Source of the DNA: a virus
IMG/VR virus record: IMGVR_UViG_3300003885_000019
Span: 1 to 38,409 of that record
Length of the DNA stretch: 38,409 nt
Direction: 5' to 3' (one strand)
Shown here: positions 31,548 to 38,382 of the stretch, in pieces
Position numbering within the stretch: position 1 is the stretch's first letter
Layout of the letters: each line of letters starts with the position of its first letter
Notes under the pieces: model-generated
What the model saw: only the letters and a program-made list of their open reading frames with translations
What the model was told of the DNA's origin: nothing
The model's database searches: none
Made by a program: the position numbers and the translations under genes

Positions 31548-31587
31548 ACGGCGTTAGGTGACGATTCTATCCAGCAGAGGTGCAACC

Positions 31588-32004
31588 ATGACCGAATCTA
31601 ACGTGCCAGACGAGGGATACCCCGTGGATGAAACCATTGGCGAAGTTGACTGGCTCCAAGGCTACAACGGGGATGGGAGTGAGGTTACTCGATATACCTA
31701 CGTTGCCGCCAAAGCTATTCGGCGCATCCGGGAGACTGAGGTGGCAAAGTTGGAGCAGCAAGCATACGTATCTAAAACTTGGGCTGATGAAACTATGCGC
31801 CGGATGATGTTGTTCGAGCAGCAACGTGACGCTGTCCGAGCGCAGTTGGCGGAATTGGTGGAAGCTGGAGGAAAATTACAGGTTGCACTCAAACAATACG
31901 AGATGGATGTAGATGAGGCCCCTCCGTTCAGACATAAGCAGATGATGGGCAATTGGGATTTCGCCATCGCCAAGATCAATCAATCTGAGGAGGAGCAACC
32001 ATGA
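31588..32004 (+). CDS. Hypothetical coiled-coil protein
   Basis: 138 aa from ATG 31588, after AGAGG. A helical centre, 'MMLFEQQRDAVRAQLAELVE', is flanked by acidic segments. Its first 31 bases around the start (31577-31607) are repeated almost exactly at 34468-34498 before another coiled-coil gene. Function unknown. An upstream TTG/GTG-like extension is possible but has no good site. Confidence 0.55.
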   Translation: MTESNVPDEGYPVDETIGEVDWLQGYNGDGSEVTRYTYVAAKAIRRIRETEVAKLEQQAYVSKTWADETMRRMMLFEQQRDAVRAQLAELVEAGGKLQVALKQYEMDVDEAPPFRHKQMMGNWDFAIAKINQSEEEQP

Positions 32005-32180
32005 CTACAGAGCTAGAACACCAAGTGGCTGAGATGCCGTGCCCCGTTTGTTGTGAATTCTGGGATGTCATGGTTGAGGCTCTGAGCGGTTCCTGCTCTG
32101 CTTGCCAAGGCATCGGACTGCGCTGGCCCCCGTTGTCGCTTCCTTGTGATGGAGAAGATAATGAACTTCCCTTGGAATAA
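32001..32180 (+). CDS. Small Cys-rich zinc-ribbon protein
   Basis: 59 aa, ATG overlapping the preceding stop, GGAGG upstream. 'EMPCPVCCEFWDVMV' and 'GSCSACQGIGL' give two CxxC groups, like a DnaJ-type or rubredoxin-like knuckle. The end overlaps the HNH gene by about 20 bases, so the insertion may have trimmed its tail. Confidence 0.55.
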   Translation: MTTELEHQVAEMPCPVCCEFWDVMVEALSGSCSACQGIGLRWPPLSLPCDGEDNELPLE

Positions 32181-32568
32181 AGTTGAGAAAACGCAAACGT
32201 GTTGGTTCTGGAGGGGCGGCACCAACGGTAAAGGCTATGGGTTAATCCGGACAAATGGACGGCGACGCGTTGTACACCGTGTAGCTTGGGAATCTTTACG
32301 TGGACCCATACCCACCGGCTTGGAACTGGACCATCTTTGTAGGGTACGGCTTTGTGTGAATCCTGAGCACCTCGAGGTTGTTACTGGAACAACAAATATT
32401 CTTCGAGGCATCAGCCCCACCGCTATTAATGCACGGAAAACGCAGTGTATTCATGGCCATAATTTTAATGCTGAAAATACATACATCGACCCTCGCGGCA
32501 AGAGGGCGTGTAAAGAGTGTCAGCGTATAAGACAACATTCAGGGGGGTATTTCAATGCCGCATCCTAA
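32161..32568 (+). CDS. HNH homing-type endonuclease
   Basis: 135 aa. 'CWFWRGGTNGKGYGLIRTNG' then 'HRVAWESLRGPIPTGLELDH' and 'LCVNPEHLEVVTGTTNILRG' are the HNH_3 signature (D-H ... N ... H). A zinc-like C-terminal 'CIHGH ... CKEC' follows. ATG 32161 has GGAG 6 bases upstream; ATG 32149 is an alternative. It lies inside the early cluster and is likely mobile. Confidence 0.88.
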   Translation: MNFPWNKVEKTQTCWFWRGGTNGKGYGLIRTNGRRRVVHRVAWESLRGPIPTGLELDHLCRVRLCVNPEHLEVVTGTTNILRGISPTAINARKTQCIHGHNFNAENTYIDPRGKRACKECQRIRQHSGGYFNAAS

Positions 32569-32782
32569 AACGTGTAAGTGCGACGGCTCGGGTCGCATAC
32601 CTGACGTAACCACCGACAAGGTGCTAAGGCTAGGTATCTGTTTGTGGTATGACGATACCAACTTTGCGGCTCCCACGTTTGTTGCCACGCATCGAACTGA
32701 CCCAACCAATCCTTTCTTCGGGGACACCCCGGAACTAGCTGCCTGCGCTGCTTTGCTGGCTAGCGTGGAGGTCAAGCCATGA
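32555..32782 (+). CDS. Hypothetical protein with CKC motif
   Basis: 75 aa; overlaps the HNH end by 14 bases. N-terminal 'PKTCKCDGSGRIPD' resembles one half of a DnaJ zinc knuckle. Then 'LRLGICLWYDDTNFAAPTF' and a helical end. Function unknown. Confidence 0.5.
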   Translation: MPHPKTCKCDGSGRIPDVTTDKVLRLGICLWYDDTNFAAPTFVATHRTDPTNPFFGDTPELAACAALLASVEVKP

Positions 32783-33138
32783 CCACATACCAAACAAGCC
32801 CAGACGTGATATTCCTGTCGGTGGTGATAACCATCAACGAGCGGCAAGGCGTGTCAATCATCATCTCCGACAGCCTGCCCGTGACGTACTTGGTGCGGTT
32901 CAAGGTGACGGGGAAGATTGTCAAGAAGTCTGGGAAGTTCCTGACTCACCTGCTCTACCCGCTGGACGGCTACCCGGAATTGAATCCCCGCGAAGAAGGT
33001 CACCTGGCACAGGCTCTCAACGATGCGGCGGCTTCCCAGGTGAGTATGCCGGTGTCCATCATCAAGAAAGGGATGATTAACACAGACGACGTAGGCCAGC
33101 TTGCTCGCCGCCAACTTCAACTGAGGATTGAACCATGA
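32779..33138 (+). CDS. Hypothetical alpha/beta protein
   Basis: 119 aa, ATGA on both sides. Beta-rich N-terminus ('DVIFLSVVITINERQGVSII') and helix-rich C-terminus ('GHLAQALNDAAASQVSMPVS'). No family recognised. Confidence 0.5.
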   Translation: MTTYQTSPDVIFLSVVITINERQGVSIIISDSLPVTYLVRFKVTGKIVKKSGKFLTHLLYPLDGYPELNPREEGHLAQALNDAAASQVSMPVSIIKKGMINTDDVGQLARRQLQLRIEP

Positions 33139-33365
33139 TGACTGACTGCAAACCTGGTGAGTCGGGGCCGCACATATTCGTGATCGCACCTGCTGACGGA
33201 CCGACCAGTTCCGGCGAGTGCCAGAATTGTCATTGGACAAAGGACTTTACCAACCACTCGCTGAGTCCACTCTGGGCTTCACCCGAGCAGATTGCTAACG
33301 CCAAGAAGAACGCTGCGGCTGAAAGAAAAGAACGGGCTAGACAAAAAAGGGAGCAGGTACTTTAA
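33135..33365 (+). CDS. Small zinc-binding protein, basic tail
   Basis: 76 aa. 'SSGECQNCHWTKDF' gives CxxCH; the tail 'KKNAAAERKERARQKREQVL' is strongly basic and may bind nucleic acid. The layout resembles short phage proteins of unknown role. Confidence 0.5.
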   Translation: MMTDCKPGESGPHIFVIAPADGPTSSGECQNCHWTKDFTNHSLSPLWASPEQIANAKKNAAAERKERARQKREQVL

Positions 33366-33367
33366 AT

Positions 33368-33421
33368 CGATGGTCCCAAACCCTCTCCTGCATGGGTTTG
33401 CATTGGGAGCCCGTGCCATCG
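33368..33421 (+). other. Nested hairpin in gap
   Basis: CGATGG (33368-33373) pairs with CCATCG (33416-33421), enclosing CAAACCC (33377-33383) paired with GGGTTTG (33394-33400). No T-run follows. It sits in the 92-base gap before the next gene and may be a regulatory leader. Confidence 0.42.
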
Positions 33422-33457
33422 TGAGAAAATAAGGGCAGGGCGCAAGAGGGTTGGTCG

Positions 33458-33727
33458 ATGCCTTCGGTGGGTCAACCCGCCATCGTGACGATTATAGATG
33501 AATACGACGACAGCCTGGAGCTTGCCTGTATCAAACGTGACGCCCTGGTTGACCGGCTGCTGGCCAGCAAGGACTATCGGCGTGGTAGCTCGGGCGCAGA
33601 CGCTCTCATGAAGTATCTGAGCGGACACCGGCACAGCAACCCGAACGGCATACCGACCCAACTGAGGCAGGCCCAGGAAGATGTCTTGGCCCTGCTGCCT
33701 GAAGGACTGGACCGATGGAAGACATGA
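33458..33727 (+). CDS. Hypothetical protein
   Basis: 89 aa, AGAGGG upstream of ATG 33458. Helical, with 'CIKRDALVDRLLASKDYRRG' and 'LRQAQEDVLALLPEGLDRWK'. Function unknown. Overlaps the next gene by 13 bases. Confidence 0.55.
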   Translation: MPSVGQPAIVTIIDEYDDSLELACIKRDALVDRLLASKDYRRGSSGADALMKYLSGHRHSNPNGIPTQLRQAQEDVLALLPEGLDRWKT

Positions 33728-33903
33728 TTGAGATTACGTTCCCTGGTGAATGGCGAGTTTGCGAGAAATGTGGTGGGGCCACCAGCCTTAAAAAATGCCT
33801 TTGCGAGATTCATAATCACGAAGCAGGGGTGATAAAGTGCGCCGCTTGCCGGTTAAGAAGGTGGCAAAGACAGTGGCAAGAACGAGGCGAAACGAAGACA
33901 TGA
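33715..33903 (+). CDS. Small zinc-ribbon protein
   Basis: 62 aa. CEKCGG, KKCLCE, and IKCAAC give three Cys pairs, and the end is basic (RLRRWQRQWQERGE). The stop overlaps the next ATG (ATGA). May bind nucleic acid; function unknown. Confidence 0.55.
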   Translation: MEDMIEITFPGEWRVCEKCGGATSLKKCLCEIHNHEAGVIKCAACRLRRWQRQWQERGETKT

Positions 33904-34157
33904 TTAAATTCGACTGTTTGAAGTGCCAAGCAACGTGGGAGCGGCCAGCCGAGCAAGATCCGGTCGGTGAATGTCCTTCTTGCGGGTCCGACGACTATGA
34001 CCGGCCCAGACGCGGGAGCAACTTCAAGACCTGCCCAGTCTGCTTGGAAGAGTACCCAGGTGCTACCAACGCCCACGGTGTGTCGGCGCCGTGTTCCCGC
34101 CAATGCCGTGATGTAGCTCGGAACCGTAGCCTGAAGAAGATCGGAGTATTTATCTAG
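33900..34157 (+). CDS. Double zinc-ribbon protein
   Basis: 85 aa from ATG 33900. CLKC ... CPSCG form one ribbon and CPVC ... CSRQC a second; the second resembles MYND-like or treble-clef knuckles found in HNH-associated phage proteins. Function unknown. Confidence 0.58.
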   Translation: MIKFDCLKCQATWERPAEQDPVGECPSCGSDDYDRPRRGSNFKTCPVCLEEYPGATNAHGVSAPCSRQCRDVARNRSLKKIGVFI

Positions 34158-34171
34158 CGAGGAGCAAGAAG

Positions 34172-34447
34172 ATGACGCAAGAGACCTGGAAACCGAAGCG
34201 ACTGCGGGAGTTGGCGGCAGAAATTGTACGCGTTAGGAATGATGGTGCGGATGCCAAGAGCATGATTGTCCAGATAATGGAGCGTCGCTGCGAGGACATG
34301 CAGGGCATCCTGGCCGACGTGGCTCCGGTGATGGCGGCAGCGAGAGCGACCCAAGCTGAAACTCATGAATGGTACTGTTCAGCAAGCCGACCTTGCCCTT
34401 TATGCCAAACTCTCCGTGACGCCCTATCCGCATTGGAGGAGGACTGA
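34172..34447 (+). CDS. Hypothetical helical protein with CPLC
   Basis: 91 aa. 'LRELAAEIVRVRNDGADAKS' and 'MQGILADVAPVMAAARATQA' are helical, then 'EWYCSASRPCPLCQTLRDAL' adds a possible metal site. GAGG lies upstream. Function unknown. An 11-codon frame (34447-34482) follows before the next gene. Confidence 0.55.
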   Translation: MTQETWKPKRLRELAAEIVRVRNDGADAKSMIVQIMERRCEDMQGILADVAPVMAAARATQAETHEWYCSASRPCPLCQTLRDALSALEED

Positions 34448-34478
34448 TGACCCAAGTAATCAAGATTGAGGTGCAACC

Positions 34479-35270
34479 ATGACTGAAGCTAACGTGCCCA
34501 ACTTTGCAAACCAAGTAATGGAGCTTATCGACCATGACTTTGAGCGCGGCGAAATTCTTGCTTTGGAAAACCTTGGGGCAAACCACGACGCTGACGTGGC
34601 CCAGGCCAACGCTCTGTACGAAGGGTCAGCCGAAGAAGCCCGAGTAGCGTTGCATGAATTGGCTGAAGTACAACAGCAATTAAAAACGGAACGCGACGTT
34701 TTACGAATCAAACGAGCTGTTGTAAATGATGTTTGTGACAATGCCTCTAAATATAAACAAGAACGTGACGCCGCCCAAGAGCAGTTGAAAGACCAGGTTA
34801 AAGCCACGGTGGTTGAAGCTACAAGAGTGGATGCACTGGAGACTGAGCTAGACGAGTTGAGAGAGAAACACGATGCGTGGTCAGAACTTTTTGCTGATAC
34901 TACCTTTGACGAGGACGGCAAACCGCCCTTGCAAACTGTTATGGCCGCTCTCGAAGCCGAACAGAATAAGGTAGCTGAATTACGGGACCAGTTTGAGAGA
35001 CTGGAACTCAAATATGCACAACTTCATATCCAGTGGCAACGAGTCACGGCTAAATGTGACGCCGCCCGTGAGCAAGTGGCGGAGTTGGTAGCGGCAGCGA
35101 TAAGATGGATAAAACGGCGTGAACCACATTACGCCATCAAGCCGTTAGAAGACGTCATCGCCAAGGTCAAGTCTGTCGCTACTACCGAGACTGGAATACA
35201 AGCTCTCGATGCTGGCGACTCCATGACCCTTGAGCAGCTAGCACAGGAGGCCCAAGATGAACATCAATGA
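34479..35270 (+). CDS. Large coiled-coil protein
   Basis: 263 aa. Long heptad-like region ('RVALHELAEVQQQLKTERDV', 'YKQERDAAQEQLKDQVKATV', 'ALETELDELREKHDAWSELF') from about 45 to 215. No membrane or catalytic motif. Its start region copies that of the coiled-coil gene at 31588, so the genes may share an origin. Role unknown; a scaffold-like or DNA-associated function is possible. Confidence 0.6.
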   Translation: MTEANVPNFANQVMELIDHDFERGEILALENLGANHDADVAQANALYEGSAEEARVALHELAEVQQQLKTERDVLRIKRAVVNDVCDNASKYKQERDAAQEQLKDQVKATVVEATRVDALETELDELREKHDAWSELFADTTFDEDGKPPLQTVMAALEAEQNKVAELRDQFERLELKYAQLHIQWQRVTAKCDAAREQVAELVAAAIRWIKRREPHYAIKPLEDVIAKVKSVATTETGIQALDAGDSMTLEQLAQEAQDEHQ

Positions 35271-35481
35271 TCTAGTCAAGGCTGACCTAGATGCTCGGCA
35301 AACGCTTGGGTCCAAGAAATATGGTCGGCCATTGACCACCGGTGAGCCATGTCACAACGGGAAGTCTGCTCTTCAGAATGCTTACGAGGAAGCGTTAGAC
35401 CTTGCAATGTATCTGAGGAAAGCCATCGAAGAATCCGCGAAACCCCCAGAGGCAGAGATATCATGGTCTTACAAGCGATAA
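35257..35481 (+). CDS. Conserved phage protein, possible MazG-like fragment
   Basis: 74 aa. 'DLDARQTLGSKKYGRPLTTG' then 'LQNAYEEALDLAMYLRKAIE' recalls a family common in phages of Gram-positive hosts, in which EEALDL and later helices resemble all-alpha NTP pyrophosphohydrolases. The metal-binding set appears incomplete, so activity is not certain. AGGAGG lies upstream. Confidence 0.5.
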   Translation: MNINDLVKADLDARQTLGSKKYGRPLTTGEPCHNGKSALQNAYEEALDLAMYLRKAIEESAKPPEAEISWSYKR

Positions 35482-36041
35482 TGAACGCCTTCGGGCGCAA
35501 CGCTAGAGACATCCAGGAACTCAAGGAATCCCGAGAGACTATCAAGCTCCTAGTCCACGTCATCACCGTGACCAATGACTGGATGGACATCATCACCAGC
35601 AGGAGAATCATGCAGTTGGTCGGTAAATTCTGGTCGGACATTGGCATTGAGATACAACCCAGCTTCTCCTTCAAGAGACCATCAACGCCGCTGACCTACG
35701 AAGACGACTCCATCGCTGTGTGGCACTACGAGAACGTCCACGGGCCTCGTTTGACGCTCTACATCGACCCTCAAGCTAGTACGGTAGGGTTTGGCTACTG
35801 GGGTCAAGTAGCGAGCCTCACAGGGGTTTACGGGACAGCCATCATTGCTGGGCTGAAACTCGATATGATTGTTGCCCAGATCGTCAACCATGAGATGGGG
35901 CATTGGCTTCTTGACGGCACCAACGACGACCACGAGAAGGGGACGTTCATGTGGGGAGATATTTTGGTTGTCAACACGAAGGTCACGCCAGAGCAGCAGG
36001 AGAAGCTGCGGGAAGGTGCTTACCGCTGGGGCGGGTACTGA
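35463..36041 (+). CDS. Metzincin-like metallopeptidase
   Basis: 192 aa from ATG 35463. H143-E-M-G-H147 is an HExxH zinc motif; H157 is a possible third ligand and 'GTFMWG' (M163) resembles the metzincin Met-turn. No signal peptide, so it is likely intracellular. Preceding 'HGPRLTLYIDPQASTVGFGY' supports a protease-type beta sheet. Target unknown. An alternative start at 35481 overlaps the previous stop and removes six residues. Confidence 0.6.
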   Translation: MVLQAIMNAFGRNARDIQELKESRETIKLLVHVITVTNDWMDIITSRRIMQLVGKFWSDIGIEIQPSFSFKRPSTPLTYEDDSIAVWHYENVHGPRLTLYIDPQASTVGFGYWGQVASLTGVYGTAIIAGLKLDMIVAQIVNHEMGHWLLDGTNDDHEKGTFMWGDILVVNTKVTPEQQEKLREGAYRWGGY

Positions 36042-36065
36042 TACATTGGATATTAGGAGTAAATA

Positions 36066-36311
36066 ATGAGAGACCTAGAACCTAAACTGAATCAGGCCAT
36101 GCGGGAAGTGCTGATTGAGTTTGCGAGAGCACAGGAGAAGTTCCCAACCTTCAGTTCACCCCACGAGGGTTATGCCGTTCTTCTTGAAGAGGTAGACGAA
36201 CTCTGGGATATCGTGAAACGGCAATACGCTGACCGACCTAAAGAAGAGATGCGCAAGGAGGCCATGCAGGTAGCCGCCATGGCTCTTCGGTTCATGTACG
36301 ACCTTACCTGA
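36066..36311 (+). CDS. MazG-like all-alpha NTP pyrophosphohydrolase
   Basis: 81 aa. 'EGYAVLLEEVDELWDIVKRQ' gives the E-x2-3-E metal-binding helix and 'EMRKEAMQVAAMALRFMYDL' the second helix, typical of small phage MazG-like proteins. Likely hydrolyses NTPs or (p)ppGpp-related nucleotides and may support phage growth. AGGAG precedes ATG 36066. Confidence 0.65.
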   Translation: MRDLEPKLNQAMREVLIEFARAQEKFPTFSSPHEGYAVLLEEVDELWDIVKRQYADRPKEEMRKEAMQVAAMALRFMYDLT

Positions 36312-36352
36312 TAGAACTTTGTCCAACTGGTAAGATAAGCGCAGCATGAAGT

Positions 36353-36451
36353 TCTTGGTGGGGATGGCCGGAAAGTCGCTGGGTCGAAAATGGGAGGCAT
36401 GGCTCTCGGAAGTACGCCCAGAGAGAGCAGGTTCGACTCCTGCCCCAAGAT
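36353..36451 (+). ncRNA. tRNA-like domain
   Basis: The 3' part has a perfect T-arm: GCAGG (36427-36431), loop TTCGACT, CCTGC (36439-36443). The next 7 bases CCCAAGA (36444-36450) pair in 6 of 7 positions with TCTTGGT (36353-36359). Between them CTGGG (36379-36383) pairs with CCCAG (36417-36421) and encloses another stem-loop. I cannot place a normal D-arm or anticodon, and 99 bases is too long for a regular tRNA. It may be a degenerate tRNA or a tRNA-like regulatory RNA. Confidence 0.4.
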
Positions 36452-36453
36452 TG

Positions 36454-36528
36454 ACTCAACGGGGTCTCCTCCCCGTAAGGATGGAGATGCAATGCCTTCG
36501 GACATTGGATTGGCCACCTCCGTTGAGC
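36454..36528 (+). ncRNA. Multi-branch structured RNA after the tRNA-like domain
   Basis: CTCAACGG (36454-36461) pairs with CCGTTGAG (36521-36528). Inside are a hairpin with ACGGGG/CCCCGT arms (competing with part of the outer stem) and CAATG ... CATTG closing a UUCG tetraloop. It lies in the leader of the dockerin gene; function unknown. Confidence 0.4.
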
Positions 36529-36550
36529 CTAAGAGAAGGAGAGAAAGAAG

Positions 36551-37150
36551 ATGAAAAGGTTAATCCTAGGTATCACATTCTTAGTCTTTGGAATCGGTCT
36601 CATGTGGACAGGCACACCATCTGCGTCCGTACTAGCGGGGCCGCAACCACCTGGGGACCTATTCCTAAGCCCAAATCAAGCCGTCTATCACGTTGGTGAT
36701 GAAGTGCTGTGGGGAAGCATATGCCACACAGGATGGAGTTGCACGAAGACCGTTACCTCGGGTCTCAATCCAAGGGCTCCCTGGCTGATCGATACAAGCA
36801 CACCCGGCGAGTATCAATACATTCTCATTGGAATACGTAATGCAGACGGCGCAGTGCAAACTACCACTCGAGACTTCACTGTGGAGATCAACCACCTCTG
36901 CGGGGACGTACACCCTAACGGACAGGGCAACGGCGTCGTTAACGTCTTGGATGCCCTACGGGTCTTGAAGATCGCAAACGGTCTAATCATACCGAATGAC
37001 CTAGAGCGGGTCATCGGGGACGTGCATCCAGAGAACGCCAATGGTCCTAACGGAGACGGCGATATTGACATACTGGACGCGCTAAGAGTGCTGAAGGCAG
37101 CGGTCGGGCTCATTGATCTACCTCCGTGGCCCGAAGGGTGTGGGGGGTAG
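36551..37150 (+). CDS. Secreted dockerin-type protein
   Basis: 199 aa. A signal peptide-like start (KRLILGITFLVFGIGLMW then ...SASVLAG) predicts export. Residues about 40-115 form a beta domain with two Cys. The C-terminal half has two dockerin/EF-hand-like repeats: GDVHPNGQGNGVVNVLDALR and, after a spacer, 'NGDGDIDILDALRVLKAAVG', each with Asp/Asn calcium ligands. Such repeats dock onto cohesins or bind calcium on the cell surface. GGAGA precedes ATG 36551. Probably a host-derived moron that alters the infected cell's surface. Confidence 0.78.
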   Translation: MKRLILGITFLVFGIGLMWTGTPSASVLAGPQPPGDLFLSPNQAVYHVGDEVLWGSICHTGWSCTKTVTSGLNPRAPWLIDTSTPGEYQYILIGIRNADGAVQTTTRDFTVEINHLCGDVHPNGQGNGVVNVLDALRVLKIANGLIIPNDLERVIGDVHPENANGPNGDGDIDILDALRVLKAAVGLIDLPPWPEGCGG

Positions 37151-37220
37151 TGATGCGGTGGTGCAACTATCATGCAGAGCTTCATCCTTGGTATCTCTGG
37201 ACAGCGGTCTGTAACTAGCC

Positions 37221-37490
37221 ATGGAATCGTTCATCTGCCTACGGTGTGGACACGCTTGGTCCGCTCCCGATTCCCCAACCGAATGCCGCAACCGAAGCTG
37301 CCGGTCGCACATCTGGGACGTCCCTAGGGTGTTAAGTCTGGTTTGCCCAAACTGCGGCAATCCGTTCGAGTTCCAGACTGGTTCGCCAGGGAAACGCAGG
37401 ACGTACTGCGATCCTCTATGTCAGAAAGCACATTGGGCTCGAACCCATTACCAAGGCGCCGGGCCAGTAGGGGTATCATATGCATCTTGA
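37221..37490 (+). CDS. Multi-zinc-finger protein
   Basis: 89 aa. CLRCG, CRNRSC, CPNCG, and CDPLCQ give about four Cys pairs, forming two or more zinc ribbons; 'RRTYCDPLCQKAHW' resembles a treble-clef knuckle. Likely nucleic-acid binding. The 70 bases before it hold nothing recognised. Confidence 0.6.
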   Translation: MESFICLRCGHAWSAPDSPTECRNRSCRSHIWDVPRVLSLVCPNCGNPFEFQTGSPGKRRTYCDPLCQKAHWARTHYQGAGPVGVSYAS

Positions 37491-37662
37491 GGGCGACGCC
37501 ATCGTGTTGGACGCAAAGGACGTAGAGGGATTCCTGAGAGAGATGTACACCGAGATATCTGGGTTCTTAGCGGACGGCCCAACCCGGTTGGTTATCCCAT
37601 TGGAGGGAGTGACGGTGTTGGGATTATCTGTTGTGAGCATGGAAAACGATCCGAAAGCGTAA
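37480..37662 (+). CDS. Hypothetical small protein
   Basis: 60 aa, overlapping the zinc-finger gene by 11 bases. 'AKDVEGFLREMYTEISGFLA' is helical and 'TRLVIPLEGVTVLGLSVV' beta-like. Family unknown. Confidence 0.5.
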   Translation: MHLEGDAIVLDAKDVEGFLREMYTEISGFLADGPTRLVIPLEGVTVLGLSVVSMENDPKA

Positions 37663-37747
37663 GCCTCTAGCTATCCGAATCTCGTAATTGAAAAAGGGAC
37701 GTCTCTGATTATTGGGACGATTATCGTAGAATGGCCAGTTGTTTAGG

Positions 37748-37933
37748 ATGAAGATGTTTCATTACTATTTGGCAAAGGTTTACAACAAGGGGGGATGGTG
37801 TCTGTCGAGGATGGCAAGGCTCTCTATCGATATCGGCCAATATAAAATTGCGGCCATTTGCCTTGATTTATCAGATTTCTTGGCAAATCAATCTGATATC
37901 CAATTAGCTCGATGCAATAAGGATGCGGGATAA
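37748..37933 (+). CDS. Hypothetical small protein
   Basis: 61 aa from ATG 37748 (an in-frame TTG at 37739 is also possible). Contains 'MFHYYLAKVYNKGGWCLSRM' and 'YKIAAICLDLSDFLANQSDI'. Weakly AT-rich compared with neighbours. Family unknown. The 85 bases before it include two similar GGGACG..ATTAT segments (37697-37724). Confidence 0.45.
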   Translation: MKMFHYYLAKVYNKGGWCLSRMARLSIDIGQYKIAAICLDLSDFLANQSDIQLARCNKDAG

Positions 37934-37942
37934 GGACTGCAT

Positions 37943-38248
37943 ATGCCTTACCGAGCCCCCACAGCATGTACCCAGCCTGGGTGCCGTGCTGTCACCTACC
38001 GCAGCCACAGGTGTCTTGACCACCAGCCTCCCCCAAGACCGAGCCCCTACAAACAAGGTTACGACCACGCATGGCAAAAGACGCGTATCGAACACCTATC
38101 CATAGAGCCACAGTGTAGAAACTGTGGGAGAGTAGCTAACGAGGTAGACCACATCATACCCAAGCGCCAGCGTGGAAGTAACGATCACAGCAACCTGCAA
38201 TCACTCTGTAAGCCATGCCATTCGAGGAAGACAGGAAGAGGAGAATAA
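37943..38248 (+). CDS. HNH endonuclease (terminase-associated type)
   Basis: 101 aa. Zinc-coordinating C58/C61 and C89/C92 flank the active site: EVDHI (D69, H70), N84 in 'NDHSNLQSL', and H93 in KPCHSRKT. Short HNH proteins of this type lie next to terminases in many HK97-like phages and are needed for DNA cleavage during packaging. If the window is circular, it is a few genes upstream of TerS. The stop overlaps the next ATG (TAATG). Confidence 0.9.
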   Translation: MPYRAPTACTQPGCRAVTYRSHRCLDHQPPPRPSPYKQGYDHAWQKTRIEHLSIEPQCRNCGRVANEVDHIIPKRQRGSNDHSNLQSLCKPCHSRKTGRGE

Positions 38249-38382
38249 TGTTGAAGTCATTTCTTTACGATTTACTGAGAATCAGCAACGATATTAATGC
38301 TGCCAAGAAGGGTAAAGTAGGACAGAGGGTAGGACGCCGGGCTGCTGGCAAGATATTTGGCCGATTCATGAACCGCTTTTAA
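38248..38382 (+). CDS. Small basic protein
   Basis: 44 aa, ATG overlapping the HNH stop. Strongly basic C-terminal part (AAKKGKVGQRVGRRAAGKIF). Similar short Gly/Arg/Lys-rich proteins occur in other phages and cells, in my memory, but with no known function. It may bind nucleic acid. Confidence 0.55.
   Translation: MLKSFLYDLLRISNDINAAKKGKVGQRVGRRAAGKIFGRFMNRF

Noticed and set aside
36346-36699. 117-aa frame over the tRNA-like region
   Set aside because: It crosses several RNA stems and the start of the dockerin gene in another frame; composition is not protein-like.
37688-37732. Promoter from TTGAAA to TAGAAT
   Set aside because: The spacing between the two boxes is about 33 bases, far from 17.
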